A stretch of DNA of 64,000 nucleotides from Streptomyces sp. NBC_01224 (GTDB taxonomy: Bacteria > Actinomycetota > Actinomycetes > Streptomycetales > Streptomycetaceae): NCBI RefSeq assembly GCF_036002945.1, contig NZ_CP108529.1:186001-250000 (forward strand). The letters are read 5' to 3'. The first letter of the stretch is position 1. The number at the start of each line of letters is the position of its first letter. The notes under the pieces are model-generated. The model did not search any database. It saw only the letters and a program-made list of their open reading frames with translations, and was not told the DNA's origin. Positions 1 through 7,549 of this stretch are shown piece after piece. The translations under genes were made by a program, and so were the position numbers.

Positions 1-126
1 GCGGTCGTATTCCTCGGCGCGGGGGGCGAAGTTGTCCGCGGCCAGCTTCGCCACGGCGTCGAGAACGACCCGGTCGCCCCCGGCCACCGGATCGCGGGCC
101 GGACCGTGGCCCAGGTCGTCGGTCAT
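1..126 (-). CDS. Acyl-CoA dehydrogenase, N-terminal end only (partial)
   Basis: Only the first 42 codons lie in the window; the gene runs off the left edge. The peptide ends in LAADNFAPRAEEYDR, which resembles the first helix of the acyl-CoA dehydrogenase N-terminal domain, where a stretch like 'FAPRAAEYDR' is common. No flavin or substrate residue can be seen in this piece. The ATG at 126 overlaps the stop of the upstream gene (ATGA), so translation is probably coupled and the gene is the sixth of the operon visible here. The assignment rests on a short motif and could change once the rest is read. Confidence 0.55.
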   Translation of the reverse strand, partial: MTDDLGHGPARDPVAGGDRVVLDAVAKLAADNFAPRAEEYDR

Positions 127-536
127 AGGAGGACGGCCCCTTCCGAACGGTAGAAGTGGGCGCGGTACATCACGTTCGGTATCCGCGGATCGACGGTATG
201 GACGGTATGGACATCGATGGTCAGCAGGCCGCGGTTGAGATAGCCGCAGAGGATGACCTGGCGGGAGCCGAGCGGACCTTCGGCGAGGAAGGCCACGGCC
301 TCGGGGGCGTCCATGTCGTCGGCCAGCGGGACGGCGGGCAGGGTGGCGCCGGTGACGGGCGTTGCCGTCGGCACGCGCGTCTCTTGTGACGGGTCCGGGT
401 CGCCGCGCTCGGTGATCCGCAGCATGAGCTGGCTGCCGTCGACCGCGGCATCGACCAGGTCGATACCTGTGGCGGTGGTGTCGAAGTTGACCCAGCCACC
501 GGCCAGCGGCGTCGCATCGACCGTCCGTGCTGTCAT
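123..536 (-). CDS. Orphan protein, 137 aa, paralogue of the next gene upstream
   Basis: No family recognised. The protein starts MTARTVDATPLAGGWVNFD and shares a clear pattern with the neighbouring 139-residue protein: an early GxWVNxD block, a central run of alternating hydrophobic and polar residues, a Gxx-(V/L)-(I/L)CxY block (here VILCGYLNRG), a T-rich strand and a final aromatic HFYRS/FFHRA end. The pattern suggests an all-beta, possibly calycin-like barrel; that is inference. No signal peptide or membrane segment is visible. The chosen ATG overlaps the upstream stop (ATGA), which is why the longer reading to 653 was rejected. Confidence 0.8.
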   Translation of the reverse strand: MTARTVDATPLAGGWVNFDTTATGIDLVDAAVDGSQLMLRITERGDPDPSQETRVPTATPVTGATLPAVPLADDMDAPEAVAFLAEGPLGSRQVILCGYLNRGLLTIDVHTVHTVDPRIPNVMYRAHFYRSEGAVLL

Positions 537-952
537 GTCCGCCCCTCCGCCCTGTGGAAGAACGAGCGGGCCCAGTGGTCGGCGCCCCCGCCGCCATCGC
601 TGAAGATACTGCTCGTGGTGGCCACCAGGATGCCCGTCTTGTGGTAGGCGCACAGGACAGTGCGCAGCGAGCCGAAGTGGTAGATCGCCGAGAACGACCA
701 GGCGGCCGATGGGGTTCCTGGCGCGGTGTACACGACCGCCGACACCTCACCCCAGTCGCGCGGCTGCGGGCTGCCGGTGCCGAAAGCCCTGACGTACAGG
801 CCCTTCTCGTGCCACGTCACCTTCAGCCGTAGGGCGCCCTTCGAACTGCCCTGGTCGGTGTTGACCCAGTCGCCCAGCAACGCCGAGACGTCGGGGGTGT
901 CCGGCGGCCGCGGTGCGGCCGGTCCGGCGGGGGAGGCCGAACGGGTTGTCAT
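533..952 (-). CDS. Orphan protein, 139 aa, GDWVNTD family
   Basis: Tandem paralogue of the gene at 123-536. Shared blocks are LLGDWVNTD near residue 26, DWGEVSAVVY in the middle, FGSLRTVLCAYHKTG, and a terminal FFHRAEG. I do not recognise a characterised family. The predicted composition is beta-rich, soluble and cytoplasmic. The start at 952 overlaps the stop of the dehydratase/dehydrogenase gene by ATGA, so it is very likely translated from the same mRNA. Two adjacent diverged copies suggest a heterodimer or two binding proteins with different ligands, which is inference only. Confidence 0.8.
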   Translation of the reverse strand: MTTRSASPAGPAAPRPPDTPDVSALLGDWVNTDQGSSKGALRLKVTWHEKGLYVRAFGTGSPQPRDWGEVSAVVYTAPGTPSAAWSFSAIYHFGSLRTVLCAYHKTGILVATTSSIFSDGGGGADHWARSFFHRAEGRT

Positions 953-2571
953 GGGGCCTCTCCGCTCGTGGGTTGCATCGGGGACTGCGCCGGGGGCGAT
1001 TCCCCCGGCTCCGTGAGGTCGTGGACGTCGGCGCACTCGACCGGGCTGAAGCAGAGGGAGCGCACTGGCAGCGCATCCGGGAACGGATGGCCTGTCAACA
1101 GCCGAAATTGTTCGCTCACTTCGACGTGCAGGACGTCCCAGCCGTCGATGCCGGTCAGTCCGCGGGCGCGGGTGGCGCTCATGAGCGCGGTCGGAGGATC
1201 GCGGTAGACCATTTCCAACACCGCCGCGTCCGGGTCGACGGCGGCAACCGGAAACGGTTGCCTTTCCGCCAGGGGCGTGGCGTGGACGAGCACAGCGTGT
1301 CCTGCCGGGGAGAACCGGGAGAGCGGTACGTAGGGAGCCCCGAGGCGCGAGGAGGCTTCCCGGCCGCGCGCATGCCCCCGGTTGACCAAGGTCACCCGGG
1401 CTCCGGCCTGGAGCAGGGCCAGCGCGACGGCCTGCCCGGTGCTGCCGCAACCGATGACGGCGGCCCTGCGGCCGCTGGGGTCGACCCCGGCCCGGGCAAG
1501 GATGTGCAGGACAGCGGCGGTGTCGGTGGTGGCCGCCCGCCAGCGCCCGGCGTCGAGCCACAGAACGTTGGCCGCGCCGCACCGCAGCACCTGCGGGCCG
1601 ACGATGTCGGCCACTTCGACCGCGCTCTGCTTGTGGGGAGCGGTCACGGTCAGCCCGCGTAGGGGCAGCCGGGCCAGCGCACCGAAGCCGTTGGCCCAGT
1701 GCCAGAAGCGGGGGAACGTGTCCACCTGGAAGGGCAGGTAGAGCGCGGGCAGCCGCAGCTCTCGCAACGCCGCATTGTGCAGCCGGGGTGACAGCGAGCG
1801 TCCCGAGGTATGGCCGACAATGCCGAACAGGGCGCTGAGCGGTGGCAGAGCGGGCAGTCCGTAGTCAGTCAGGAGTTGGCCCACGCTCGGCATTCCGTCC
1901 GCCCCCGGGGCACCGGCCCGGCCGAAGGCAAGGGGCGCGCCCAGCCACGGCGCCAGCACCCGTGTCCAGGTGCCGGCCGGACCGGACGCGAACGCCGTCA
2001 CGTCGGAGCGCCCGAGCCCGGTGAGCAGCAGCGGCGAGGCCGACCCGTACTGGATTCCCGACTGCGACACGAGGAGATACAGCAGCGCAGGTGTGGTGGC
2101 CATCGCGGCGAACCGCTCCCGCAGTTCCGCGGATGCCTCCAGCACGCCGGCCCCGTGGTCGGCGCTCCGCTCGGGGCGTGCGGGTTCGGGCTGGTGCCAG
2201 GAGACGCGTCGCTGCCGGGCGGGGATCCCCGCCAGCAGTTCCGGGACCAGGTCGTCCACGGCCTCCAGATCGACCACGTCATAGTGGTCCGCCGCGCGGA
2301 GGAGCCGAGTGCGGCGTTCTACCGGGCCGGCAGCCGAGCGACCGCCGTGGCGCGGGGAGCGCAGGCTGTAGGTCACTGGCCCGGTGAAGTGTCGACGCAG
2401 CCGGTGCGGATCGGGGTCGCCGACCAGGTCGGCACGTACCTCCAGCGCGTCGGCCACCCCTGCGAGGCCGCGCAGGCGAGGCGCGGTGAGATCCTCAGGT
2501 TGGGTGACCACTGCGACTATGTGTGCTCGCCGCGTGACGGCGGCATCGCACCCACTCATCAGCCGCTCCAT
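949..2571 (-). CDS. Bifunctional type I 3-dehydroquinate dehydratase / shikimate dehydrogenase fusion
   Basis: 540 residues. Residues about 15-240 form a type I dehydroquinate dehydratase barrel: EVRAD (E44, R46, D48), TYSLRSPRHGG, VSWH (H126) and the late arginine in TWTRVLAPWLG (R204). The lysine that forms the Schiff base in this family should lie in the strand ALLYLLVSQ, but that position is Tyr165 or Leu, so dehydration of dehydroquinate is doubtful. Residues about 245-515 are shikimate dehydrogenase: SLSPRLHN, TVTAPHK (K314), GAANV (N335), TDT (D350) and the NADP loop GCGSTGQA are all present. The order is that of plant DHD-SHD. The ATG at 2571 has GGAG eight bases upstream; an alternative ATG at 2559 overlaps the previous stop. 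Its place in a non-aromatic operon suggests a specialised product. Confidence 0.9.
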   Translation of the reverse strand: MERLMSGCDAAVTRRAHIVAVVTQPEDLTAPRLRGLAGVADALEVRADLVGDPDPHRLRRHFTGPVTYSLRSPRHGGRSAAGPVERRTRLLRAADHYDVVDLEAVDDLVPELLAGIPARQRRVSWHQPEPARPERSADHGAGVLEASAELRERFAAMATTPALLYLLVSQSGIQYGSASPLLLTGLGRSDVTAFASGPAGTWTRVLAPWLGAPLAFGRAGAPGADGMPSVGQLLTDYGLPALPPLSALFGIVGHTSGRSLSPRLHNAALRELRLPALYLPFQVDTFPRFWHWANGFGALARLPLRGLTVTAPHKQSAVEVADIVGPQVLRCGAANVLWLDAGRWRAATTDTAAVLHILARAGVDPSGRRAAVIGCGSTGQAVALALLQAGARVTLVNRGHARGREASSRLGAPYVPLSRFSPAGHAVLVHATPLAERQPFPVAAVDPDAAVLEMVYRDPPTALMSATRARGLTGIDGWDVLHVEVSEQFRLLTGHPFPDALPVRSLCFSPVECADVHDLTEPGESPPAQSPMQPTSGEAP

Positions 2572-2942
2572 TGGACGTACTCCTTCAGAGGGGCCCGCGG
2601 CAGGACGAACCGATTGACAGCCGGGGTGCACACGATGGGACGGTCGGAGTCGATGCCCAGCAGCAGGCGCAGTACATCCGCGTAGCCGGCGGTCGGCGGC
2701 CCGTAGAAGCACAGGTTGTCGCGGAAGTGGGCCCGTACGGCGGCGGTGTCCGCGGCGTCTTCCCCCTTGGCCGGCAGCGCTCCCGACCTGGCGGCGCGGG
2801 CACGGCGTTCGACGACGTCGTCCAGCGACGGCGGCCGGTTGGCGTAATCAGGCGTGGGCCGATCACCGCGGTCGAACGCCTCGCACAGGGCGTCCACCAA
2901 CGCCTCCGGGATGCTGCCGATCACCGCGATCACCTGCCACAT
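2559..2942 (-). CDS. Orphan protein, 127 aa
   Basis: No family recognised. It begins MWQVIAVIGSIPEALVDAL, a hydrophobic strand followed by a helix, has a charged middle (ERRARAARSG) and ends in a run (IVCTPAVNRFVLPRAPLKEY) that looks like a buried strand plus loop. No signal peptide or clear metal motif. The gene overlaps the stop of the transporter-phosphatase gene by 13 bases and its own stop overlaps the downstream gene, so it is an internal member of the operon. The longer reading up to 3038 is rejected because it runs deep into the upstream gene and is Pro/Arg-rich. Confidence 0.7.
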   Translation of the reverse strand: MWQVIAVIGSIPEALVDALCEAFDRGDRPTPDYANRPPSLDDVVERRARAARSGALPAKGEDAADTAAVRAHFRDNLCFYGPPTAGYADVLRLLLGIDSDRPIVCTPAVNRFVLPRAPLKEYVQWSG

Positions 2943-4429
2943 CCGGGTGTTGCGGCTCGACGGTGCGCCGCGAGGAGGTCGGAGCGAAGGAGTTCGCCGA
3001 GGCGGACGCGGACGGACCGCTGGATGTGCCGGGCGCATCGGCCGTACACCTCCGGGGACTGCCCCTCCGGATTGGGGATGTCACGGCGCGGATCCAGACA
3101 CAGGGTGCGGCCCTCGGCCTCGGGTGCCATGGCGATCACCCCGTGGCGATGGGCCCGGGTCATGCAGTAGATGACGGAGCTGTCCCGGCAGAGCTCAGGG
3201 GTGACCGAGCGTGCTCGGTGAAGCCGGGGATTCCCTGGACCCCGCACTCGGTCCAGTCCGAGCTCAGCGAGCGCGGACCGGGCGTCGGGAGCCATCGGGT
3301 CCCCAGGCCGCGTCGTCGCAACACCCGCGCTGGAGAACCGGAAGGCGTACGCGACTCCCGCCTCCGCGGCCTGGGCCCACGCAATGACCTCGGCCATGGG
3401 CGAACGGGAGGTGTTCCCGCCGCAGACGAACAGCACGCGGCACACCGCCCCCGTGGCGCGTACCCGCCACCAGGTGACGGCCGACGGGTAGGACAGCGCC
3501 GCCGCCGCGCCGACGCCGAAGACGAGCGCGAGGAGCTGAGCATCCCCCGGAGCTTGGAGCCCGGCCACCCACGTCAGCGAGAAGGAGGCGGCCAGACCGG
3601 ACATCAGGCTGGCGAACGCCCATGCCGGCACGCCCCAGGTGTACTCGCGCCGGTCCAGGTAGATCAGCGAAGCGAAGACGAACAGCACCTCGTACGCCAC
3701 GCCTATGCCCGCCGCCGCCCACGCGACAGGGGTACCGAGGAATGTGGTGAAGCCCGCACGCAACTGCGCTTGCCCGGCCAGTGCCCCCGCCGCCAGCAGC
3801 AGAGCCAGCCAAACCGGTGCGGCGACATGCTCCTCCACGAAGAAGCGGCGGTCTGTCGCGAGAACCCCCGACTTGGCCACCCGGCTCATGATTTCGAACC
3901 GGCCCATGTAGCCGACGAGATAGATCAGAACGCTCAGCACGGCAGCCAGCGTGAGGTGGTAGCTGTTCACATCACCGAGTGCCACTGAAACCGCGATCAG
4001 GCTGAGGCACAACCCCACCCAGGAAGATGCCGTCACCCGCCGCCCACGCGCCTTGTCGACCAACGGAGAAACAGCCAGAACTCCCCCGCGCATCAACAAC
4101 AGCATGAAGAGGATCGAGACGCCGGAAAAGGTATAGTTCATCGTGGTAGTGCCGATAATAAGTGAAGCGAAGAAGCCGGACGCCAACGTTTCCCGACCCG
4201 CCACTGGAATCCGACGCCTCCCGATTCCACCCCGCCGCATATGCCGCCACCAACCCGACAGGGCTACGAACACAGGCATCGCCACGAGCTGTCCCAGGAC
4301 GGCTGCAGGCAGCAATTCAAAGCCGTTGACCGGCTTCCCCGACAGCGGGGTCACTCCGCTGGCCAGCGCCTTCACCAGCATGGCGTACGGAACATACGAT
4401 ATGAAGTAACCGAAGGTGAGCCATCCCAT
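2930..4429 (-). CDS. Multi-helix DMT-like permease fused to a low-molecular-weight protein phosphatase
   Basis: 499 residues. Residues 1-325 are strongly hydrophobic with about ten predicted helices (for example FGYFISYVPYAMLVKAL, ILFMLLLMRGGVLAV, LALVFGVGAAAALSYPSAV), resembling drug/metabolite-transporter folds. From residue 332 a cytosolic low-molecular-weight tyrosine/arginine phosphatase domain follows: VLFVCGGNTSRSPMAEV carries the C-x5-R-S loop with nucleophile Cys336, and RRDIPNPEG supplies the general-acid aspartate. The two parts are in one open frame with no frameshift. First gene of the operon, 485 bases from the next gene upstream. A permease tied to a phosphatase suggests transport coupled to dephosphorylation or a signalling receptor. 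Substrate unknown. Confidence 0.8.
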   Translation of the reverse strand: MGWLTFGYFISYVPYAMLVKALASGVTPLSGKPVNGFELLPAAVLGQLVAMPVFVALSGWWRHMRRGGIGRRRIPVAGRETLASGFFASLIIGTTTMNYTFSGVSILFMLLLMRGGVLAVSPLVDKARGRRVTASSWVGLCLSLIAVSVALGDVNSYHLTLAAVLSVLIYLVGYMGRFEIMSRVAKSGVLATDRRFFVEEHVAAPVWLALLLAAGALAGQAQLRAGFTTFLGTPVAWAAAGIGVAYEVLFVFASLIYLDRREYTWGVPAWAFASLMSGLAASFSLTWVAGLQAPGDAQLLALVFGVGAAAALSYPSAVTWWRVRATGAVCRVLFVCGGNTSRSPMAEVIAWAQAAEAGVAYAFRFSSAGVATTRPGDPMAPDARSALAELGLDRVRGPGNPRLHRARSVTPELCRDSSVIYCMTRAHRHGVIAMAPEAEGRTLCLDPRRDIPNPEGQSPEVYGRCARHIQRSVRVRLGELLRSDLLAAHRRAATPGCGR

Positions 4430-4914
4430 GCGCAGGCCCCGTTTCTGATCGAAATGTTCGGGATATTCCTACAGGTGGAGTGGCGAAGTGCGGCAGACGG
4501 CACTCAAGCCTCGAGGGGTGCCCTGGGATCGACGTGTCCGCCCGTCGCTCGAAAACAAAACCCCGATAACCGCTCTGGTTTTAGACCGACACGCACGGTC
4601 GAATCGCGCATCGGTCCGGCTCGTGACCATCTATATGCGTCGGCGCAGCGAACCGTCAGGGCGCGTCTCAAATCACGTCAGCCCAAGACTGCGCGCATCC
4701 CGATGGCCCGCGCAAGAAAGTTCGAGCCCAGTAACTCAGTCCGGTGCGCATTCTGAAAAATTTTTGCCGTCCGCGCGGACACACGGTCGGCGCATGAAGC
4801 GCACGCTTCCTGTCCATGCTCCCTCTTCGATGGCCGGCCTGCCACTTGTCGACCGGCGGGTGGGCCGCCGCGCCGGGTGGTGTCCGCTGTGTGGGAGGCG
4901 CGTCGGTCTCTGGT
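4430..4914. other. Intergenic region, probable promoter of the 4.4-kb operon
   Basis: 485 bases with no convincing gene. It holds the palindrome GTCCGCGCGGAC at 4769-4780 next to an A5T5 tract at 4756-4765. Read on the minus strand, this is a GC-rich palindrome followed by an A/T run just after the membrane-protein gene at 4915-5373, and could end that transcript. The part nearer 4430 must hold the promoter of the downstream operon, but no clear -35/-10 pair was picked out. Confidence 0.4.
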
Positions 4915-5373
4915 TCATCTGTCCGGTGCCATGGTGCGGAGGTCGGGCCGCACTCGGCTGGTCTCGTCGTGGTGCGGCCGGGTGCGACGGTGTCGCCGGA
5001 CCTCGAACACCTGCCAGGCCACGACAATCAGCAGGGTCAGCGTCTCGGCGATGAGGCTGAGCAGCGCCTGCGGGGCGGGCTGCAGGCCGCGTTCGGTGAA
5101 CCCGAACAACCCGATGGTGCGGGATGTGGCGAACCCGGCGAGCGCGCCAATGGCAATTGCGGCGGCGGCGATTCGGAGTAGCAGGGGTGCCGCCAACAGG
5201 AGAAGTGCGGCAACCGCGAGGGCGGCGCCGGCCTGCAGCAGGAACAACGGGCCGATGACGTGGATGAAGCGGTATCCGTCGATGTAGAGCTGGGCGTGGA
5301 TGTATCCGCTTACCGCGAGCGTGGCGGCGAGCACCAAGCGCAGTGCGAGGGCGGGCAGGCTCCGGGGGTTCAT
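4915..5373 (-). CDS. Four-helix integral membrane protein
   Basis: 152 residues with four hydrophobic segments: LALRLVLAATLAVSGYIHA, GPLFLLQAGAALAVAALLL, LRIAAAAIAIGALAGF and LLSLIAETLTLLIVVAWQ. The tail is Arg/His-rich and polar (VRRHRRTRPHHDE). The size and helix count recall small DoxX-like or DUF membrane proteins of actinomycetes, but no diagnostic motif was seen. The ATG at 5373 overlaps the stop of the metallophosphoesterase gene (ATGA), making it the third gene of a coupled operon. Likely role: membrane partner of the exported copper protein and phosphoesterase, by context only. Confidence 0.75.
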   Translation of the reverse strand: MNPRSLPALALRLVLAATLAVSGYIHAQLYIDGYRFIHVIGPLFLLQAGAALAVAALLLLAAPLLLRIAAAAIAIGALAGFATSRTIGLFGFTERGLQPAPQALLSLIAETLTLLIVVAWQVFEVRRHRRTRPHHDETSRVRPDLRTMAPDR

Positions 5374-6320
5374 GTGAGTTTCGCGTCCTTGACCGCCAGT
5401 GCGTGGCTGCCCTGCCGGTAGTTGACGGTGCGGATGCCGAGTGCGTCCTTGAGGCGTCCGGCGGGCAGCACCTGCGGAATGGGGGCGGGGCCCTGGCCGG
5501 GTTTGGGAAACGGGTAGCAGGTGGGGGCGGCCGAGTGGAAGGTGATGTTGCCCTCGGTCTTGGTGAAGAGCTGGTGGACGTGCCCGTTGAGGCACGTGAC
5601 TGAGGAGAAACGGCGCAGCATCGACAGCACCTTCACCGCATCGTCGGTGCCCCAGCCCCACTTCGGATACATCGCGAACAAGGGGATGTGGCTGAAGACG
5701 ACGATTGGGGTGTCCGACGACAGGCCGGCGATGTCCTTGCGGACGAAATCGATCTGATCGCTGCCCAGGTGGCCGAGTTGCTCAAGGTGCAGAGTGTTGA
5801 CCAGCGCGATGAAGTGCACACCATGAGTGTCGAAGCTGTACCAGCCGTCGCCGAGGGTGTTTTTGGCGAAAGCTTTTCGGTATGCGCGTCCGTTGTCTCC
5901 GATCGAGTCGTGCTCGCCCGGCACGGTGAAGATCCGGTCCGTGCGCAGCTGCGACAGCATCTGCTTGACCTGGTCGAACTGGGCGGGGGTGGAAAGGTGT
6001 GTCAGGTCGCCGCTGTGCATGACGAAGTCGGGGCGGAATCCGAGTGAGTTGACCTGGTTGATCGCTGCGGTGAGCGTTCCGGCGACATTCAGGTTGGCCG
6101 GGCCATGGAAGCCGATGTGGCTGTCGGAAATCTGCACGAATCGCAGGTCTGCGCTGCCCGCCGGGGTGGGGTCCGTCGAACCGGGGATATGGCTGATCAC
6201 CTCTCCCCCGGTGACTGTCAGGATGACGGCGCCACCGAACCAGGCGGAGTGCCGCAGGAGCTGACGGCGGGACATGCCGTGCTCGCCGTCGCCGCTGGAG
6301 TCGTGTGTGGGTTCGGTCAC
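5370..6320 (-). CDS. Tat-exported metallophosphoesterase
   Basis: 316 residues. An N-terminal twin-arginine signal (SRRQLLRHSAWFGGAVIL) starts at about residue 17. The calcineurin-like metal motifs follow in order: ISDSHIG, MHSGDLTH, VPGEHDS (a GNHD variant with Glu for Asn), FSHIPLF and NGHVH. This is the binuclear-metal phosphoesterase fold, acting outside the membrane; the substrate is unknown. The start is GTG at 6320, overlapping the upstream cupredoxin stop (GTGA). The Glu replacing Asn in GNHD is unusual for this superfamily, because that Asn normally ligands a metal and positions the phosphate. Confidence 0.9.
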   Translation of the reverse strand: MTEPTHDSSGDGEHGMSRRQLLRHSAWFGGAVILTVTGGEVISHIPGSTDPTPAGSADLRFVQISDSHIGFHGPANLNVAGTLTAAINQVNSLGFRPDFVMHSGDLTHLSTPAQFDQVKQMLSQLRTDRIFTVPGEHDSIGDNGRAYRKAFAKNTLGDGWYSFDTHGVHFIALVNTLHLEQLGHLGSDQIDFVRKDIAGLSSDTPIVVFSHIPLFAMYPKWGWGTDDAVKVLSMLRRFSSVTCLNGHVHQLFTKTEGNITFHSAAPTCYPFPKPGQGPAPIPQVLPAGRLKDALGIRTVNYRQGSHALAVKDAKLT

Positions 6321-6829
6321 GGGGTCACCTCCACGGTGGCCTTCATGAACGGGTGGATGGTGCAGTAGTAGGCGTAGGTGCCGGGTTTGGTGAAGGTGTA
6401 GCTGTAGGTGTCGTTGGTGGCCAGGCCTGCCGACTTCAGCGGCCCGCCCGATCCTTGCTTACTGGTGACGGTGTGAGTGTCGGGGTCGGTGTTGGTCCAG
6501 GTCACCTTCGTGCCCGCCTTGACCGTCAGTTTGGCCGGGGAGAACGCAAAGTTCTTGATCGTCACCGCGTTGGCGGCCGCCGGAGCGGACGATTGGCCGG
6601 CGGTGGGTGAGGTCGAGGGCGTGCTTGGTGGTGGGCTGACCGCACCGCCCGTTCCAGAGGCACCGGGCGTTCCAGGCAGGGTCTGACCAGTGCCGGGACT
6701 CAGTGCGCCTGCTGGTTTGGGTTGTGATGATCCGCCGCACGCACTGAGCAGTCCCAGAGCTCCGGCAACAGCGACAGCGGCCAGGCACGTGCGCGACCGC
6801 CGGACCAGCACAGAGGAGTTCGCATTCAT
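6317..6829 (-). CDS. Cupredoxin-domain lipoprotein (plastocyanin/azurin-like)
   Basis: About 170 residues. An N-terminal signal ends in the lipobox LLSACGG, giving a lipid-anchored protein. A Ser/Pro/Thr/Gly-rich linker of about 50 residues follows, then a cupredoxin domain (VTIKNFAFSPAKLTVKAG, VTWTNTDPDTHTV, TYAYYCTIHPFMKATVEV). His in DTHTV, Cys and His in YYCTIH and Met in PFM make a full type 1 copper site. AAGGA precedes the start; ATG 6835 is an alternative. It is the first gene of the operon. It likely transfers electrons or binds copper at the membrane surface. Confidence 0.92.
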   Translation of the reverse strand: MNANSSVLVRRSRTCLAAVAVAGALGLLSACGGSSQPKPAGALSPGTGQTLPGTPGASGTGGAVSPPPSTPSTSPTAGQSSAPAAANAVTIKNFAFSPAKLTVKAGTKVTWTNTDPDTHTVTSKQGSGGPLKSAGLATNDTYSYTFTKPGTYAYYCTIHPFMKATVEVTP

Positions 6830-6954
6830 GGCCATCGTTCCTTCTACACATTTCCGCCGCACGGGCGGGTGTGATCCAAGACCGATCCGCGATCGGCCTG
6901 TTTCAGGCGGATAGGCGGCCGGGCCACGCCACCCGGGGGTATTTTCAAGAGGCC

Positions 6955-6969
6955 TAACCCGGTGGGTTA
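6955..6969. promoter_or_regulatory. Candidate operator palindrome
   Basis: TAACCC-ggt-GGGTTA is a perfect six-base inverted repeat with a three-base spacer. It lies about 125 bases upstream of the cupredoxin gene on the minus strand, in a region with no gene. The position fits an operator or upstream activator site. No regulator gene is adjacent. Confidence 0.4.
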
Positions 6970-7224
6970 CATTAAGTGGGCGAACAGTGGATTCCATTCA
7001 GCGAAACGAATCCCACAGCGAAGTCTTCGTTGTTTCACTGCGGCGGCGGGTAGCAGTACGCCTGGAGCCAGGAGAGTTTCTGCGGTGTCCGTACTGGACC
7101 GCAGGCGAAGGCGGACAAAGACTGCACTTCGACCCGGCCGAAGACCTGTTGCACCATCAGCCGACACCCGCACCAGTGGCGTCATACGCGCCGGAGCCGC
7201 GATCGCCTGTCGATCCGACGCATC

Positions 7225-7375
7225 CCCGGTCATGTGATCCGAGGACTCGGCGGCTCACATCGAGTATGGGACCGGGTGGTGCCGCTGATCGAACCAGTAG
7301 CGCGTAGCTACGCGATCGAACTCGAATCCATCGCGTCGATCGACCGCAACGCCGAGGAAGCCGCGGAGTGCCACC
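7225..7375 (+). pseudogene. Alpha/beta-hydrolase N-terminal remnant
   Basis: The reading VIRGLGGSHRVWDRVVPLI followed by SYAIELESIASIDRNAEE matches the start of an alpha/beta hydrolase: an oxyanion-hole HGLGG-like turn (here RGLGG), the helix VWDRVVPLL, the strand YAIELE. It has no catalytic nucleophile because the homology stops after about 45 residues, where the sequence passes into the reversed ABC-transporter remnant. A gene fragment left by rearrangement. Confidence 0.5.
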
Positions 7376-7549
7376 CTCCCGGCTGTTGGGTGCGCAGGAC
7401 GTGGTTGCCGAGCGGGGCTACGGGGGCTCCCCGGCCGGTCTCCGCAGCTTGGGGAGGTCGTTGGTGGAGCGACCCTGGCCGACGACGCGGACGGCCGTCC
7501 GGCACGGGACCTCGTTCCGGCCTCCTGACGTGGGCGGCGTCGCAGTGAG

